From Streptomyces sp. NBC_00464 (GTDB lineage Bacteria; Actinomycetota; Actinomycetes; Streptomycetales; Streptomycetaceae), in assembly GCF_036013915.1 (NCBI RefSeq), contig NZ_CP107899.1, positions 930,001 through 994,000 on the forward strand: DNA of 64,000 nucleotides, written 5' to 3'. This document shows, in pieces, positions 19,316 through 28,768 of this stretch. The notes under the pieces are model-generated. The model worked only from the letters and a program-made list of their open reading frames with translations. It was not told the DNA's origin and did no database searches. The translations under genes were made by a program, and so were the position numbers. Each line of letters opens with the position of its first letter. Position 1 is the stretch's first letter.

Positions 19316-19992
19316 CCGCGCAGGAACTGGCCACCACCCTCCAGGGCAAGCTGATCGTGTCCTGTCAGGCGCCCCCCGGCGACCCGATGCGGGAGACGTC
19401 CACCCTGGTACGGCTCGCGCTGTCGGCGGTCGCCGGTGGCGGCGCCGCGATCCGCGCCAACGATCCGGAGGTCGTCGGCGCGATCACCGCCGTCGTCGAC
19501 CTGCCGGTCATCGGCCTGTGGAAGGACGGCGACACCGGGGTCTTCATCACCCCGACCGTCCGGCACGCCCTCGCGGTGGCCGGGGCGGGCGCCGCCGTCG
19601 TCGCCGCGGACGCCACCGACCGGCCGCGCCCCGACGGCTCGACGTTCGCCGAACTCGTCGAGGCGGTCCACGCGGCCGGCGCCCTCGTCATGGCCGACGT
19701 CTCCACCCTCGCCGAGGGCGTCACCGCGGCCGGACTGGGGGCCGACTTCGTCTCCACGACCCTGTCCGGCTATGTCCCCGGCACCCCGAAGCAGACGGGA
19801 CCCGATCTCGATCTGGTCGCGGCGCTCTCCGCCGCGATCGACGTCCCGGTGGTCGCCGAAGGCCGTATCAACACGCCCGAGGAAGCGGCCGAGGCCCTGG
19901 CGCGCGGCGCGCACAGCGTCGTCGTCGGCACCGCCATCACCGCTCCCACGGCTCTGACCGCCCGCTTCGTGGCAGGCATCACCCGGCCCTGA
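19312..19992 (+). CDS. nanE: N-acetylmannosamine-6-phosphate 2-epimerase
   Basis: A 226-residue TIM-barrel enzyme of the NanE family, converting ManNAc-6-phosphate to GlcNAc-6-phosphate. Family segments: LIVSCQAPPGDPM, IRANDPEVV, LPVIGLWK, MADVSTLAEG, STTLSGY and VVAEGRINTPEEA. The length is normal. It overlaps nanK by ATGA. The product would enter amino-sugar catabolism through NagA and NagB, whose genes are not in this window. Confidence 0.94.
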   Translation: MTAQELATTLQGKLIVSCQAPPGDPMRETSTLVRLALSAVAGGGAAIRANDPEVVGAITAVVDLPVIGLWKDGDTGVFITPTVRHALAVAGAGAAVVAADATDRPRPDGSTFAELVEAVHAAGALVMADVSTLAEGVTAAGLGADFVSTTLSGYVPGTPKQTGPDLDLVAALSAAIDVPVVAEGRINTPEEAAEALARGAHSVVVGTAITAPTALTARFVAGITRP

Positions 19993-20056
19993 TCTGTCCC
20001 CACACGCGGGACGGCTGTTCAAATGACCGGGCACCGTCCCGCCCCCTGGAGTCACC

Positions 20057-21520
20057 GTGCAGACCTCGACACCCCCCACGCTCCCCTGGTACCGCCAGGT
20101 CAGCCGCACCCAGTGGAAGTCGTTCTTCGCCGCCTGGATCGGCTACGTACTCGACGGCTTCGACTTCGTGCTGATCACCCTCGTACTGACCGAGATCAGT
20201 GACGAGTTCGGCCTGAGCACGGTCCAGGCGGCCAGCCTGATCTCCGGTGCGTTCATCACGCGCTGGCTGGGCGGCGCCGTGCTCGGCGCCATCGGCGACC
20301 GCTACGGCCGCAAACTCTCCATGGTGCTCAGCATCCTGCTGTACTCGGTGGGCACCTTCGCGTGCGGGTTCGCATGGAACTACACCAGTCTGTTCGCCGC
20401 CCGGCTGGCCATCGGCATGGGCATGGCCGGTGAGTACAGCGCCAGTTCCACGTACGTCATGGAGAGCTGGCCCGCCGCTCTGCGCAACCGGGCCAGCGGC
20501 TTCCTGATCTCGGGCTTCTCGGTCGGCTCGGTGCTCGCCGCCCAGGTCTACAACTGGGTGGTGCCCTCGCTCGGCTGGCGCTGGATGTTCTATCTGGGCC
20601 TCGTCCCGATCGCCATCGCGCTGTGGATGCGGCGCGCGCTGCCGGAGGCGGAGGAGTGGACGGAGTCCGTGGCGGAGAAGGAGGCCAAACCCAACCCGTT
20701 CCGGCCGCTGTTCCTCACCCCTGCCCGCGCCACCGTCAACACGGTCCTCGTCGTCGTCGCCACGGTCTCGCTGTTCCTCGTCTTCACGCCGGGCGGAGCC
20801 GGCATGGTGCCGGCGCTCTCCGTGATCGCCGGTCTCACGCTCGCCGCGTTCGCCGTACAGCTGGGCGGGAAGCGCAGCTGGGTGCTGTACCTGTCGATGA
20901 TCGTGACGCTGTTCTTCGCGTTCCTGTACTCATGGCCCATCCAGGCCCTGCTGCCCACGTACCTGAAGACGGAGCTGGGCTACACCACGGACCAGGTCAC
21001 CGACGTGCTGTACTTCGCGGGCTTCGGCACCATGGTGGGCTGCTGGGTCGCGGGCTTCCTCGGCGACTGGATCGGCACCAAGAAGGCGTACGCGCTGACG
21101 CTGCTGGCCTCGCTCGCCTTCGTCTACCCGGTCTTCGCGGTACGAGACAACCTGATGCTGCTCGGCATCCTGCTCTTCCTCCTCCAGGCGACGAGCTTCG
21201 GCATCTCCGGGCTGCTCCCCCGCTACATCGGCGGACACTTCCCGACCGCGAGCCGGGGTGCGGCGCTCGGCTTCACCTACAACGTGGGCGCCCTCGGCGG
21301 TGCGGTCGCCCCGGTGCTCGGGGCCCATCTCGCCTCCGGGATGGACCTGGGGCAGGCGCTGGCGGTACTGACGTTCGCGGGCACCGTGATCGTGGTGCTG
21401 CTGGTCGGCTTCGACGTCCCCGCGCGGCTGAACCGGCTGACGGACCCGGACGCCGAGCGCGACCACCTGGCGGTGGCGCCGGCGCCGACCGCCGGCGAGC
21501 GCGTGCGGGCGGACCGGTAG
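20057..21520 (+). CDS. nanT: MFS sialic acid transporter (NanT-type sialate:H+ symporter)
   Basis: A 487-residue major-facilitator protein with about 12 or more membrane segments. It follows the E. coli NanT sequence as I recall it, including LPWYR, WIGYVLDGFDFVLITLVLTE near the N-terminus, GDRYGRK, GMGMAGEYSASSTYV, NRASGFLISGFSVGSV, FAFLYSWPIQALLPTYLKTE and GFTYNVGALGGA. This is well beyond general MFS similarity. The GTG start at 20057 is preceded by CTGGAG. It is last in nanA-nanK-nanE-nanT and ends at a terminator hairpin. It is the second uptake route for sialate besides the ABC system. Confidence 0.93.
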   Translation: MQTSTPPTLPWYRQVSRTQWKSFFAAWIGYVLDGFDFVLITLVLTEISDEFGLSTVQAASLISGAFITRWLGGAVLGAIGDRYGRKLSMVLSILLYSVGTFACGFAWNYTSLFAARLAIGMGMAGEYSASSTYVMESWPAALRNRASGFLISGFSVGSVLAAQVYNWVVPSLGWRWMFYLGLVPIAIALWMRRALPEAEEWTESVAEKEAKPNPFRPLFLTPARATVNTVLVVVATVSLFLVFTPGGAGMVPALSVIAGLTLAAFAVQLGGKRSWVLYLSMIVTLFFAFLYSWPIQALLPTYLKTELGYTTDQVTDVLYFAGFGTMVGCWVAGFLGDWIGTKKAYALTLLASLAFVYPVFAVRDNLMLLGILLFLLQATSFGISGLLPRYIGGHFPTASRGAALGFTYNVGALGGAVAPVLGAHLASGMDLGQALAVLTFAGTVIVVLLVGFDVPARLNRLTDPDAERDHLAVAPAPTAGERVRADR

Positions 21521-21569
21521 CAACGCCCTCACCTGCGAGGCCGCTGGTCCTCGCCGGTGAGGGCGTTGC
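21520..21569 (+). terminator. Terminator after nanT
   Basis: Inverted repeat GCAACGCCCTCACC (21520-21533) with GGTGAGGGCGTTGC (21556-21569); the intervening bases also pair in part (TGCGAGG with CCTCGC). Confidence 0.8.
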
Positions 21570-21678
21570 AGGTTGGTGGGCGGAGCTCAGGAGAGCAGGC
21601 CGGCCGGGAGCTCCTGCTTCCCGTGCTCATCGGCTCCCCGGAGATGTCACGTGCTGACCCGGTCCTGAGCCGGCGGCC

Positions 21679-22404
21679 TCACACCTCGCCGAGGAATCCG
21701 GGATCGTTGGGCCCCGCCTGCCTGGCGAAATCAGCTGCCACGCCGAGGACCTCACGCATCGGCACCGCCCGCCGGCTCGTGGCCGCGAGATCCGCATGGG
21801 CCTCCTCGGTCCACAGGAACGGAAAGACGGTGATTCCCTGCGAGAGGGCCAGTGCCCTGGCCTCCTCCTGCCAGCCGGGCCAGCGCAACCCGTCGTAGAA
21901 CGTCTCCAGACGGTCCGACAGCAGCCAGGAGACCCACACGGAATGGCCCATCTCCAGCGCCTCCCACGCGAGCGTGTCGGGAGCGAAGTAGGTCATCTGG
22001 CCCGGTGCCCCGGGCCGGCCGGAAGCCTCGGGATCATGGCCGTTCAGTGCGAAGACCCCGCCTACGGCGTCGTGGCCCACAACAAGACCGGCCGCGGGGT
22101 TCCAAGCGGGGTCGAAGGCCGCAGGAAAGCCGTTGACCTGGCCCAGGCTGGGCAGCCCCCCGTCCACGGCCGAACCTCCGCCGAAGACCCGCACCCATCC
22201 GTCGTCCAGGAGCAGCCCGCCGGTGTTCAGCACGAGAGCACCCAGCATCGACCGCGCGGTGACCTGCATCTGCAAGAGGCTCCGACGCCCCTCGTCGAAG
22301 TCGGCGGGAAGCACCCGCACGGGGACGGAACATGCGGCGACCATCTCCTGAAGGCAAGGCCAGGCCGGGTCGTCCGTCTCGGTCAACTCGTCGATCTCTC
22401 GCAT
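21679..22404 (-). CDS. DUF2625 family protein
   Basis: A 241-residue cytoplasmic protein that matches the DUF2625 family as I recall it: RxIDELxxTDDPAWPCLQE near the start, VRVLPAD, QVTARSMLGALVLNTGGLLLDDGWVRVFGGGS in the centre, and DTLAWEALEMGHSxWV. The function of the family is unknown. The ATG at 22404 is chosen because the family similarity starts there; no good ribosome binding site is visible, and the frame extends upstream to 22578 without recognisable protein. It stands alone between nanT and the thiolase gene. Confidence 0.8.
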   Translation of the reverse strand: MREIDELTETDDPAWPCLQEMVAACSVPVRVLPADFDEGRRSLLQMQVTARSMLGALVLNTGGLLLDDGWVRVFGGGSAVDGGLPSLGQVNGFPAAFDPAWNPAAGLVVGHDAVGGVFALNGHDPEASGRPGAPGQMTYFAPDTLAWEALEMGHSVWVSWLLSDRLETFYDGLRWPGWQEEARALALSQGITVFPFLWTEEAHADLAATSRRAVPMREVLGVAADFARQAGPNDPGFLGEV

Positions 22405-22523
22405 CCGAAGATGATCGCACCAGCCCGGCCGGCCTCGGCGGCCAGGCCGAACCCGAGGGCCTCCACGCTGCTTCACGGAGGATTTCGAGCCCGGCGCGCG
22501 GTGGTCCGCAATGCCGCCGGGTC

Positions 22524-23750
22524 TCAGACCGCGATGCGCTCGAAGACCGCGGCGAGGCCCTGGCCGCCGCCGATGCACATGGTCTCCAGGCCGTAGCGGG
22601 CCTCGCGGCGGTGCAGTTCCCTGGTGAGGGTGGCGAGGATGCGGGCGCCGGTGGCGCCGACGGGATGGCCGAGGGAGACTCCGGAGCCGTTCACGTTGAT
22701 CCGCTCCTCGTGGTCCTTCTCGCCGAGGCCCAGTTCACGGGTGCAGGCCAGCACCTGGGCGGCGAAGGCCTCGTTGAGCTCGATCAGGTCGAGGTCGGCG
22801 AGGGTGAGCCCGGCGCGGGCGAGCGCGGTGCGGGTGGCGGGGACGGGGCCGATGCCCATGGTGGCGGCGGGCACGCCCGCGCGGGCGAAGGAGACCAGCC
22901 GGACCAGCGGGGTGAGGCCGAGGCGTTCGGCGGTGGCGGCACTGGTCACCAGGCAGGCGGCGGCCGCGTCGTTCTGGCCGCTGGCGTTGCCGGCGGTGAC
23001 CGTGGCATCGGGGTCGGACTTGCCCAGGATCGGGCGGAGCGCGGCGAGCTGTTCGGCAGTGGTGTCGGGGCGGGGGTGCTCGTCGGCGGTGACCACCGTC
23101 TCGCCCTTGCGGGTCTTCACGGTGACGGGGACGGTCTCCGCCTCGTACCGGCCCTCGGCCATGGCCCGCCCGGCGCGCTGCTGCGAGCGCAGGGCGAGGG
23201 CGTCCTGGTCGGCGCGGCTGATGCCGTACTCGCGGCGGAGGTTCTCCGCGGTCTCGATCATGCCGCCGGGGACAGGGTGGTTGACGCCGCCTGCGGTGAC
23301 CCGGCCGCGGGCCAGCGAGTCGTGGAGCTGGAGGCCGGGGCCCTTGATGCCCCAGCGGCCGTCGTGCGTGTAGTAGGGGGCGGCGCTCATCACGTCGACG
23401 CCGCCGGCGATCACCACCTCGCTGAACCCGGCCCTGATCTGCATCGCCGCGTCGAGGACGGCCTGGAGCCCGGAGCCGCAGCGGCGGTCGGTCTGGAGTC
23501 CGGTGACGGACTGCGGGAGCCCGGCGTCCAGGGCGGCGACCCGGCCGATGGCGGGGGCGTCGGAGGACGGGTAGGCGTGCCCGAGGATCACCTCGTCGAC
23601 CCGGTCCGGGTCGATCCCCGTACGGGCGACGACCTCGGCGATGACGCGGGCGGCGAGCGCGGCCGGCGTCTGCCCGGCGAACGCTCCGCCGAAGCGGCCG
23701 ATGGGGGTGCGCAGCGGTTCGCAGATCACGACATCGTTCAGGTCGGGCAC
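22524..23750 (-). CDS. Thiolase (beta-ketoadipyl-CoA / acetyl-CoA acyltransferase)
   Basis: A 408-residue thiolase with nucleophilic Cys91 in DRRCGSGLQAV, the catalytic His in GHPVGATGAR and the second Cys in CIGGGQG. The NEAFAAQ motif is also present. The start is GTG 23750 after GGAAAGG; the frame to 23786 adds a non-family leader. The N-terminus (ICEPLRTPIGRFGG) is of the PcaF/PaaJ 3-oxoadipyl-CoA thiolase type. With the CoA-transferase and 3-hydroxyacyl-CoA dehydrogenase nearby, it would cut 3-oxoadipyl-CoA (or a similar beta-ketoacyl-CoA) to acetyl-CoA and succinyl-CoA. Confidence 0.9.
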   Translation of the reverse strand: MPDLNDVVICEPLRTPIGRFGGAFAGQTPAALAARVIAEVVARTGIDPDRVDEVILGHAYPSSDAPAIGRVAALDAGLPQSVTGLQTDRRCGSGLQAVLDAAMQIRAGFSEVVIAGGVDVMSAAPYYTHDGRWGIKGPGLQLHDSLARGRVTAGGVNHPVPGGMIETAENLRREYGISRADQDALALRSQQRAGRAMAEGRYEAETVPVTVKTRKGETVVTADEHPRPDTTAEQLAALRPILGKSDPDATVTAGNASGQNDAAAACLVTSAATAERLGLTPLVRLVSFARAGVPAATMGIGPVPATRTALARAGLTLADLDLIELNEAFAAQVLACTRELGLGEKDHEERINVNGSGVSLGHPVGATGARILATLTRELHRREARYGLETMCIGGGQGLAAVFERIAV

Positions 23751-23877
23751 AGCGGGGCCTTTCCGGGAGAGGACGGAAGGAGACAAGGGTGTGTCCTGAC
23801 CCTCGCACCCGACGACTGAGTCGGTCCAATATCCAGTTCACCCTGGTTCAAGACGCAGCGCGTCTCAATGGTGGGGG

Positions 23878-24768
23878 CTACGGGGTGGGCAGCGCGTCCT
23901 CCGCGACGGCGAGCACCGCGCGCAGTGCGGCCGAGGGGTTGTCGGCCCGCCAGGCCAGCGCTGCCTGGCGCCGGATCGGCGGGCCGGCGAGGGGCCGGTA
24001 GACGAGGCCTGTCTGCTGGATGTGCTGGACGGAGGTGACGGTCAGGGTGACCCCGACGCCCGCCGCGACCAGCGCCAGGATCGTGTACGAGTCGGGGGCC
24101 TCCTGCACCACCCGCGGATTGAAGCCGGCGGCCTCGCAGGCCCCGACCATCGCGTCGCGCACGGTGGAGCCGGTGTTCGCGGGGAACGAGACGAACGGCT
24201 CCCCGGCCAGCACCTCCAGCGGAACGCTGTCCCGGGCGGCGAGCGGGTGGTCAGAGGGCAGCGCGCAGACCAGCTCCTCCTCGTCGATCACCCGGAAGGT
24301 CACGCCCGGCTGCGTCACCGGAAGTCGTACGAAGCCCAGGTCGAGCGAGCCGTCCGCGACCCGGGCCAGCGCGACGTTGGCGTAGGTCTGGCCGGTCATC
24401 ACGAGTTCGATCGCGGGATGGGCGGCGCGCACCGCCCGGGTCAGCCGGGGCAGCGTCTCGTGGCTGGAGGCTCCCGCGAATCCGATGCTGACCCGCCCGT
24501 ACTCCCCGCGGCCGGCCGCCTTCGCGGCCCGTACCGCCGTGTCCAGGTCGTCGAGTACGGTTCGCACCGGCTGGAGGAACGACTCCCCCGCGCTGGTGAG
24601 CCGTACGGAGCGGGTGTTGCGCTCGAAGAGCTGGACGCCCAGCTCCTTCTCCAGCCGACGGATCTGCTGACTCAGCGGCGGCTGAGCCATCTGCAGCCGC
24701 TTGGCGGCCCGGCCGAAATGCAGCTCCTCGGCCACGGCCAGGAACGCGGACAGATGACGCAGCTCCAC
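23878..24768 (-). CDS. LysR-family transcriptional regulator
   Basis: A 296-residue regulator: N-terminal helix-turn-helix ELRHLSAFLAVAEELHFGRAAKRL...QPPLSQQIRRLEKELGVQLF (about 2-50), then a periplasmic-binding-protein-like effector domain. The start is GTG 24768, after GGAAGGGG; the longer frame to 24996 overlaps the divergent gene and is rejected. It is divergent from the CoA-transferase genes and next to the thiolase, the usual place for a regulator of an aromatic or dicarboxylate catabolic set. The 130-base gap has an unusually AT-rich stretch (24790-24850) where its operator probably lies. Confidence 0.9.
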   Translation of the reverse strand: MELRHLSAFLAVAEELHFGRAAKRLQMAQPPLSQQIRRLEKELGVQLFERNTRSVRLTSAGESFLQPVRTVLDDLDTAVRAAKAAGRGEYGRVSIGFAGASSHETLPRLTRAVRAAHPAIELVMTGQTYANVALARVADGSLDLGFVRLPVTQPGVTFRVIDEEELVCALPSDHPLAARDSVPLEVLAGEPFVSFPANTGSTVRDAMVGACEAAGFNPRVVQEAPDSYTILALVAAGVGVTLTVTSVQHIQQTGLVYRPLAGPPIRRQAALAWRADNPSAALRAVLAVAEDALPTP

Positions 24769-24898
24769 GCCCGCCCCTTCCTCGGCACACCCATTGATTG
24801 GAATGACGTCTTGATCCGAGCTTAATTCGGTATTGGACAGCGAACAATCGCAGCTGGCACCGTGGGGCGACGCGCGTCCGCCCACGCAGAGGAGCACG

Positions 24899-25846
24899 GT
24901 GGCCACGACGGACCGGAAAGACAAGACGATGTCGATGAAGGCGGCGATCGCCGCCTTCGTCCACGACGGCGCCACCGTCTGCCTCGAAGGCTTCACCCAT
25001 CTCGTCCCGACCTCCGCGGGTCACGAGATCATCCGCCAGGGCCGCCGTGACCTCACCGTCGTGCGGATGACCGCGGACATCGTGGTGGACCAGATGATCG
25101 CCGCGGGCTGTGTGACGCGGCTGGTGTCCTCGTTCGTGGGCAACTCGTCGGCCGGTTCGCTCGGTGAGCTCCGCCGACGGGTGGAGAGCGCGGACCCGGC
25201 GCCCCTGGCCTTCGAGGAGTACAGCCACTACGGGATGATCTGCCGCTATCTCGCCGGTTCGCAGCGGCTGCCGTTCTACCCGCTGCGCTCCTACGGCGGC
25301 AGCGATCTGCCGTCGGTCAACAGCGATCTGCGCAAGGTCACTTCGCCCTATCCCGGTCCGGACGGCGAACCCGAGCAGATCTACGTCGTGCCGCCCGTCA
25401 ACCCGGACGTGACGATCATCCACGCGCAGCGCGCCGACCGCAGCGGCAACACCCAGATCTGGGGGCTGACCGGCATCCAGGCCGAGGCGGTGTACGCGGC
25501 GGACAAGGCGGTCGTCGTCGTGGAGGAGATCGTCGACGACGAGGTCATCCGCTCCGACCCCAACCGCACGCTCGTCCCCGCGCACGCGGTCGACGCGGTC
25601 GTCTGCTGCCCGCGCGGGGCGCATCCCTCGTTCGCGCAGGGCTACTACGACCGGGACAACGCCTTCTACCGGGCCTGGTCGCACATCAGCAAGGACCCGC
25701 AGCGGCTGCAGGACTGGCTGGACGAGTGGGTGCGCGGGACCGCGGACCATGCGGAGTACGTCGACAGGCTCGGCGAGGAGTTCTGGGCGGGGCTCGCGGT
25801 GGGCGAGGCACTGAGCGAGCCGGTGAACTACGGGCGGCGGCTGTGA
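24899..25846 (+). CDS. CoA-transferase subunit A (CatI / GctA-type)
   Basis: A 315-residue family I CoA-transferase alpha subunit. It has the short N-terminal AAIAAFVHDGATVCLEGF-type segment of 3-oxoadipate/glutaconate CoA-transferases, a conserved STNP-like NPDVTIIHAQRADRSGNTQIWG, and AADKAVVVVEEIVDD. The start is GTG 24899 after GAGGAG; an in-frame ATG at 24929 is possible. It is followed by the B subunit. Candidate substrate: 3-oxoadipate with succinyl-CoA as donor. The steroid-ring hydrolase pair IpdAB belongs to the same superfamily and is the main alternative. Confidence 0.85.
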   Translation: MATTDRKDKTMSMKAAIAAFVHDGATVCLEGFTHLVPTSAGHEIIRQGRRDLTVVRMTADIVVDQMIAAGCVTRLVSSFVGNSSAGSLGELRRRVESADPAPLAFEEYSHYGMICRYLAGSQRLPFYPLRSYGGSDLPSVNSDLRKVTSPYPGPDGEPEQIYVVPPVNPDVTIIHAQRADRSGNTQIWGLTGIQAEAVYAADKAVVVVEEIVDDEVIRSDPNRTLVPAHAVDAVVCCPRGAHPSFAQGYYDRDNAFYRAWSHISKDPQRLQDWLDEWVRGTADHAEYVDRLGEEFWAGLAVGEALSEPVNYGRRL

Positions 25847-25893
25847 GCGGCTCGGGGGGAACCACCGCCACGGGACACGAGAAGGAACGGGCC

Positions 25894-26670
25894 ATGACCG
25901 CCACCGCACCTGACACCGTCACCGCATCCGAACTGCTCTCCGTCGTGGCCTCGCGCGAACTGGCCGCGCGCCGCACCGTGTTCGCCGGGATCGGCCTGCC
26001 GACCCTCGCCACCGAGCTGGCCCATCTGACGGTCGCCCCGGACATCGAGGTGGTGTACGAGTCCGGAGTGTGCGGCGCCCACCCCTCGACGCTGCCGGAG
26101 ACCATCGCCGACGCGGTGCTGATCACGGGGGCGGAGGCGGTGATCTCGATGCCCATGCTCTTCGGCTGTGTGCTCCAGGGCGGCCATATCGACGTGGGCT
26201 TCCTGGGCGCCGCGCAGATCGACCGCTGGGGCAACCTCAACACGTCGGTGATCGGCGGCTGGGACAGCCCGTCGGTCCGGCTGCCGGGCTCGGGCGGCGG
26301 CGTCGAGGTGATGGCCAACTCCCGCGAGGTCTTCGTGGTGATGCGCCGTCACCACCCGCGCTCCTTCCCGGCGGAGCTCGACTTCTGCACCACCCCGGGC
26401 CCGGACCGTGCGCTCGCCGAGGGCATCCGACCGCTGGGCGCCGGTGTCACCCGGGTCATCACGGAGCTGGGCATCATGGCCCGCTCGGGCGTGGGCGAGG
26501 AGCTGCGGCTGGTCGCCGTCCAGCCGGGAGTCACCGTGGAGCAGGTCAGGGCCTCGACCGGCTGGGATCTGCGGGTCGCCGACACGGTCGACGAGGTGCC
26601 GCCCCCGACCGGGGAGGAACTGCGGCTGCTGCGCGAGGATGTCGACCCGGGCCGCGTGTACCTTCGCTGA
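25894..26670 (+). CDS. CoA-transferase subunit B (CatJ / GctB-type)
   Basis: A 258-residue beta subunit. Glu56 in VYESGVCG is at the place of the catalytic Glu of family I transferases. Its presence favours a true CoA-transferase over an IpdB-type enzyme, which as I recall lacks it. ATG 25894 follows GAAGGA; a GTG at 25843 overlapping the A-subunit stop is an alternative start. It sits in order A-B-dehydrogenase, all on one strand with short gaps. Confidence 0.85.
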   Translation: MTATAPDTVTASELLSVVASRELAARRTVFAGIGLPTLATELAHLTVAPDIEVVYESGVCGAHPSTLPETIADAVLITGAEAVISMPMLFGCVLQGGHIDVGFLGAAQIDRWGNLNTSVIGGWDSPSVRLPGSGGGVEVMANSREVFVVMRRHHPRSFPAELDFCTTPGPDRALAEGIRPLGAGVTRVITELGIMARSGVGEELRLVAVQPGVTVEQVRASTGWDLRVADTVDEVPPPTGEELRLLREDVDPGRVYLR

Positions 26671-26730
26671 GCCGCTGAGCCGCTCCGCCCGTTGCCCGAC
26701 ACCCGCCCCATCGAGAGGACCAGGACCACC

Positions 26731-28299
26731 ATGCGTATCAGGATCGTCGGCGCCGGAGCCATGGGCCGCGGCATCGCCCAGTGGGCGGCCACGGCCGGAC
26801 ACACCGTCGAGCTGGGCGATGTGCGGCCGGAGGCGGTGACGGAGGCGGCCGGCTTCGTACGGTCCATGCTGGAGCGGGCCGTGCAGAAGGGCCGGATGTC
26901 CGCCGAGGACGCGGCCGCCGCCGTGGACCGCGTGATCCCGCTGGACGACCCGTGGGCCGAGGGATCGGACGTCGAGCTGGCCATCGAGGCCGTGCGGGAG
27001 GACCTGGCCACCAAGACGGAGGTCTTCGGCAGGCTGGAGCGGGCGCTGCCCGCCTCCGCCGTCCTCGCGACCAACACCTCCTCGCTGTCGGTGACCCGGA
27101 TCGCCGCCGAGCTGAAGGACCCGACGCGGCTGGCCGGACTGCACTTCTTCAACCCCGTCCCGCTGATGCGGATCGTCGAGGTCGTACCCGGCGCCGCCAC
27201 GCGCCCGGAGATCCCGCCGCTGCTGACCGCCCTCGTGGAGAGCTGCGGGCACCGCGCGGTCACCGTCGCCGACACGCCGGGCTTCCTCGTCAACCACGCC
27301 GGACGCGGACTGGCGACGGAGGCGCTCGCCCTGCTGGAGGAGACGGTCACCGACCCGGCGGGCATCGACCGCATCGCACGGGACGTCCTGGGCCTGCGAA
27401 TGGGACCGTTCGAGCTGATGGACCTCACCGGACTCGATGTGACCGCAGCCGTCATCGACTCCATCTGGGAGGGCTTCCGCCACGAGGACCGGCTCCGCCC
27501 CTCGTATCTGACCCCGAACCGCGTGACGGCCGGGCTGCACGGGCGCAAGACCGGACGCGGCTGGTTCCCGTACGGCCCCGAGGCAGCCGCGCCCGCGCCG
27601 GAGGCGCCGGTCACCGGCGACCCGGACCGGCCGGTGCACGTCGTCGCCGCGTCCCCGGCCGGGGACGCGGAAGCCACCGCGCTCCGGGCGGCGCTGACGG
27701 CGGCGGGAGCCACGGTCGAGTCCGGTGCGCAGCCGTCCGCCGGGGCGCTGGTGCTGGTTTTGGTCTGGGGTGGCACGGTCGCCTCGGCCGTGGCCGCGCA
27801 CGGGCTGCCCCCGGGGCGCACCTTCGGCGTGGACCCGCTGGCTGCGACCGGTCGCCGCCGGGTGCTGGCCGTGACCCCGGCCGCGGAGCCGGTGGCGGCG
27901 CGGGACGCCCGTGCGGTGCTGGCGCGGGCCTCGGAGGGCGGCGAGCCGTTCGCGGTGTCGGTGGTACGGGACACGGCGGGCTCGGTCGCACAGCGGCTGC
28001 TCGCGTCGATCGTGTCGGTCTCGGCGTCGATCGCGGAACGGGCGCTGGCGACCCCGGCCGACATCGATCTGGCGGTGACCACCGGTCTCGGCTATCCCGT
28101 GGGCCCGCTGGCCTGGGGCGACCGGATCGGCGCGGCCCGGATGCTGGAGCTGCACCGGGCGCTGCACGCGACGACGGGCGACCCGCGCCACCGCCCGACG
28201 CGCTGGGTCACCGAGCGCGCGGCACTGGGGCTGGCCCTGACGGACCCGGGCACGTCGCCGGCGGACTGCGTGGACGGTGATGAGGGCGGCACGGTGTGA
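26731..28299 (+). CDS. 3-hydroxyacyl-CoA dehydrogenase (PaaH-like, tandem C-terminal domains)
   Basis: A 522-residue dehydrogenase. NAD-binding fold with IVGAGAMGRGIAQ (about 4-16), the catalytic segment LHFFNPVPLMRIVEVV (His of HFFNP) and DTPGFLVNHAGR, a first 3HCDH C-terminal domain (about 190-285), a Pro/Ala-rich linker, and a second one (about 400-510, LGYPVGPLAWGDRIG). This two-tail layout is that of PaaH-type 3-hydroxyadipyl-CoA dehydrogenases rather than short FadB2 forms. It would supply 3-oxoadipyl-CoA to the thiolase. ATG 26731 is chosen because the nucleotide fold starts there. Confidence 0.87.
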   Translation: MRIRIVGAGAMGRGIAQWAATAGHTVELGDVRPEAVTEAAGFVRSMLERAVQKGRMSAEDAAAAVDRVIPLDDPWAEGSDVELAIEAVREDLATKTEVFGRLERALPASAVLATNTSSLSVTRIAAELKDPTRLAGLHFFNPVPLMRIVEVVPGAATRPEIPPLLTALVESCGHRAVTVADTPGFLVNHAGRGLATEALALLEETVTDPAGIDRIARDVLGLRMGPFELMDLTGLDVTAAVIDSIWEGFRHEDRLRPSYLTPNRVTAGLHGRKTGRGWFPYGPEAAAPAPEAPVTGDPDRPVHVVAASPAGDAEATALRAALTAAGATVESGAQPSAGALVLVLVWGGTVASAVAAHGLPPGRTFGVDPLAATGRRRVLAVTPAAEPVAARDARAVLARASEGGEPFAVSVVRDTAGSVAQRLLASIVSVSASIAERALATPADIDLAVTTGLGYPVGPLAWGDRIGAARMLELHRALHATTGDPRHRPTRWVTERAALGLALTDPGTSPADCVDGDEGGTV

Positions 28300-28366
28300 G
28301 CGGGGCCGGGTGACATGACCGATTCGTTCAAGACGGCGGGCCGGCTCCCGGCCTACCGTCTTGACC

Positions 28367-28768
28367 ATGACTCCACGACTCGACGCGATCGCCATCACCA
28401 CCGCGGATCTGGCCGCATCGCTCGCCTTCTACCGCCGGCTCGGCCTCGACATCCCCGCCGACGCGGAATCCGCCCCTCATGTCGAAGTGACGCTCCCGGG
28501 CGGGCAGCGCCTGCTGTGGGACACCGAGGACGTCGTCCGCTCCTTCGACCCGGAGTGGGCCGGGACGAACGGCGGGGAGCGGCTCGGGCTCGCCTTCCTC
28601 TGCGACAGCCCGGCCGAGGTCGACTCCGTCTACGACGACCTGACCGGTGCCGGATACCGGGGCCATCTGAAGCCGTGGGACGCGGTGTGGGGGCAGCGGT
28701 ACGCGGTGGTCCTCGACCCGGACGGCTGTGCGGTGTCGCTGTTCGCCGGAGCCGACGGGGCTGCCTAG
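28367..28768 (+). CDS. Glyoxalase/bleomycin-resistance-fold protein
   Basis: A 133-residue protein of the vicinal-oxygen-chelate fold: [24 protein letters not shown], then [17 protein letters not shown], and the second half ending [16 protein letters not shown]. No substrate can be assigned. There is no ribosome binding site at ATG 28367, so the mRNA may be leaderless (an in-frame TTG at 28361 is the alternative). Its stop codon and that of the convergent araC-type gene overlap inside CTAG. Confidence 0.82.
   Translation: MTPRLDAIAITTADLAASLAFYRRLGLDIPADAESAPHVEVTLPGGQRLLWDTEDVVRSFDPEWAGTNGGERLGLAFLCDSPAEVDSVYDDLTGAGYRGHLKPWDAVWGQRYAVVLDPDGCAVSLFAGADGAA

Noticed and set aside
25828..28401. 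An 857-codon minus-strand frame opposite the CoA-transferase B and dehydrogenase genes
   Set aside because: Same reason: antisense shadow, no recognisable protein.
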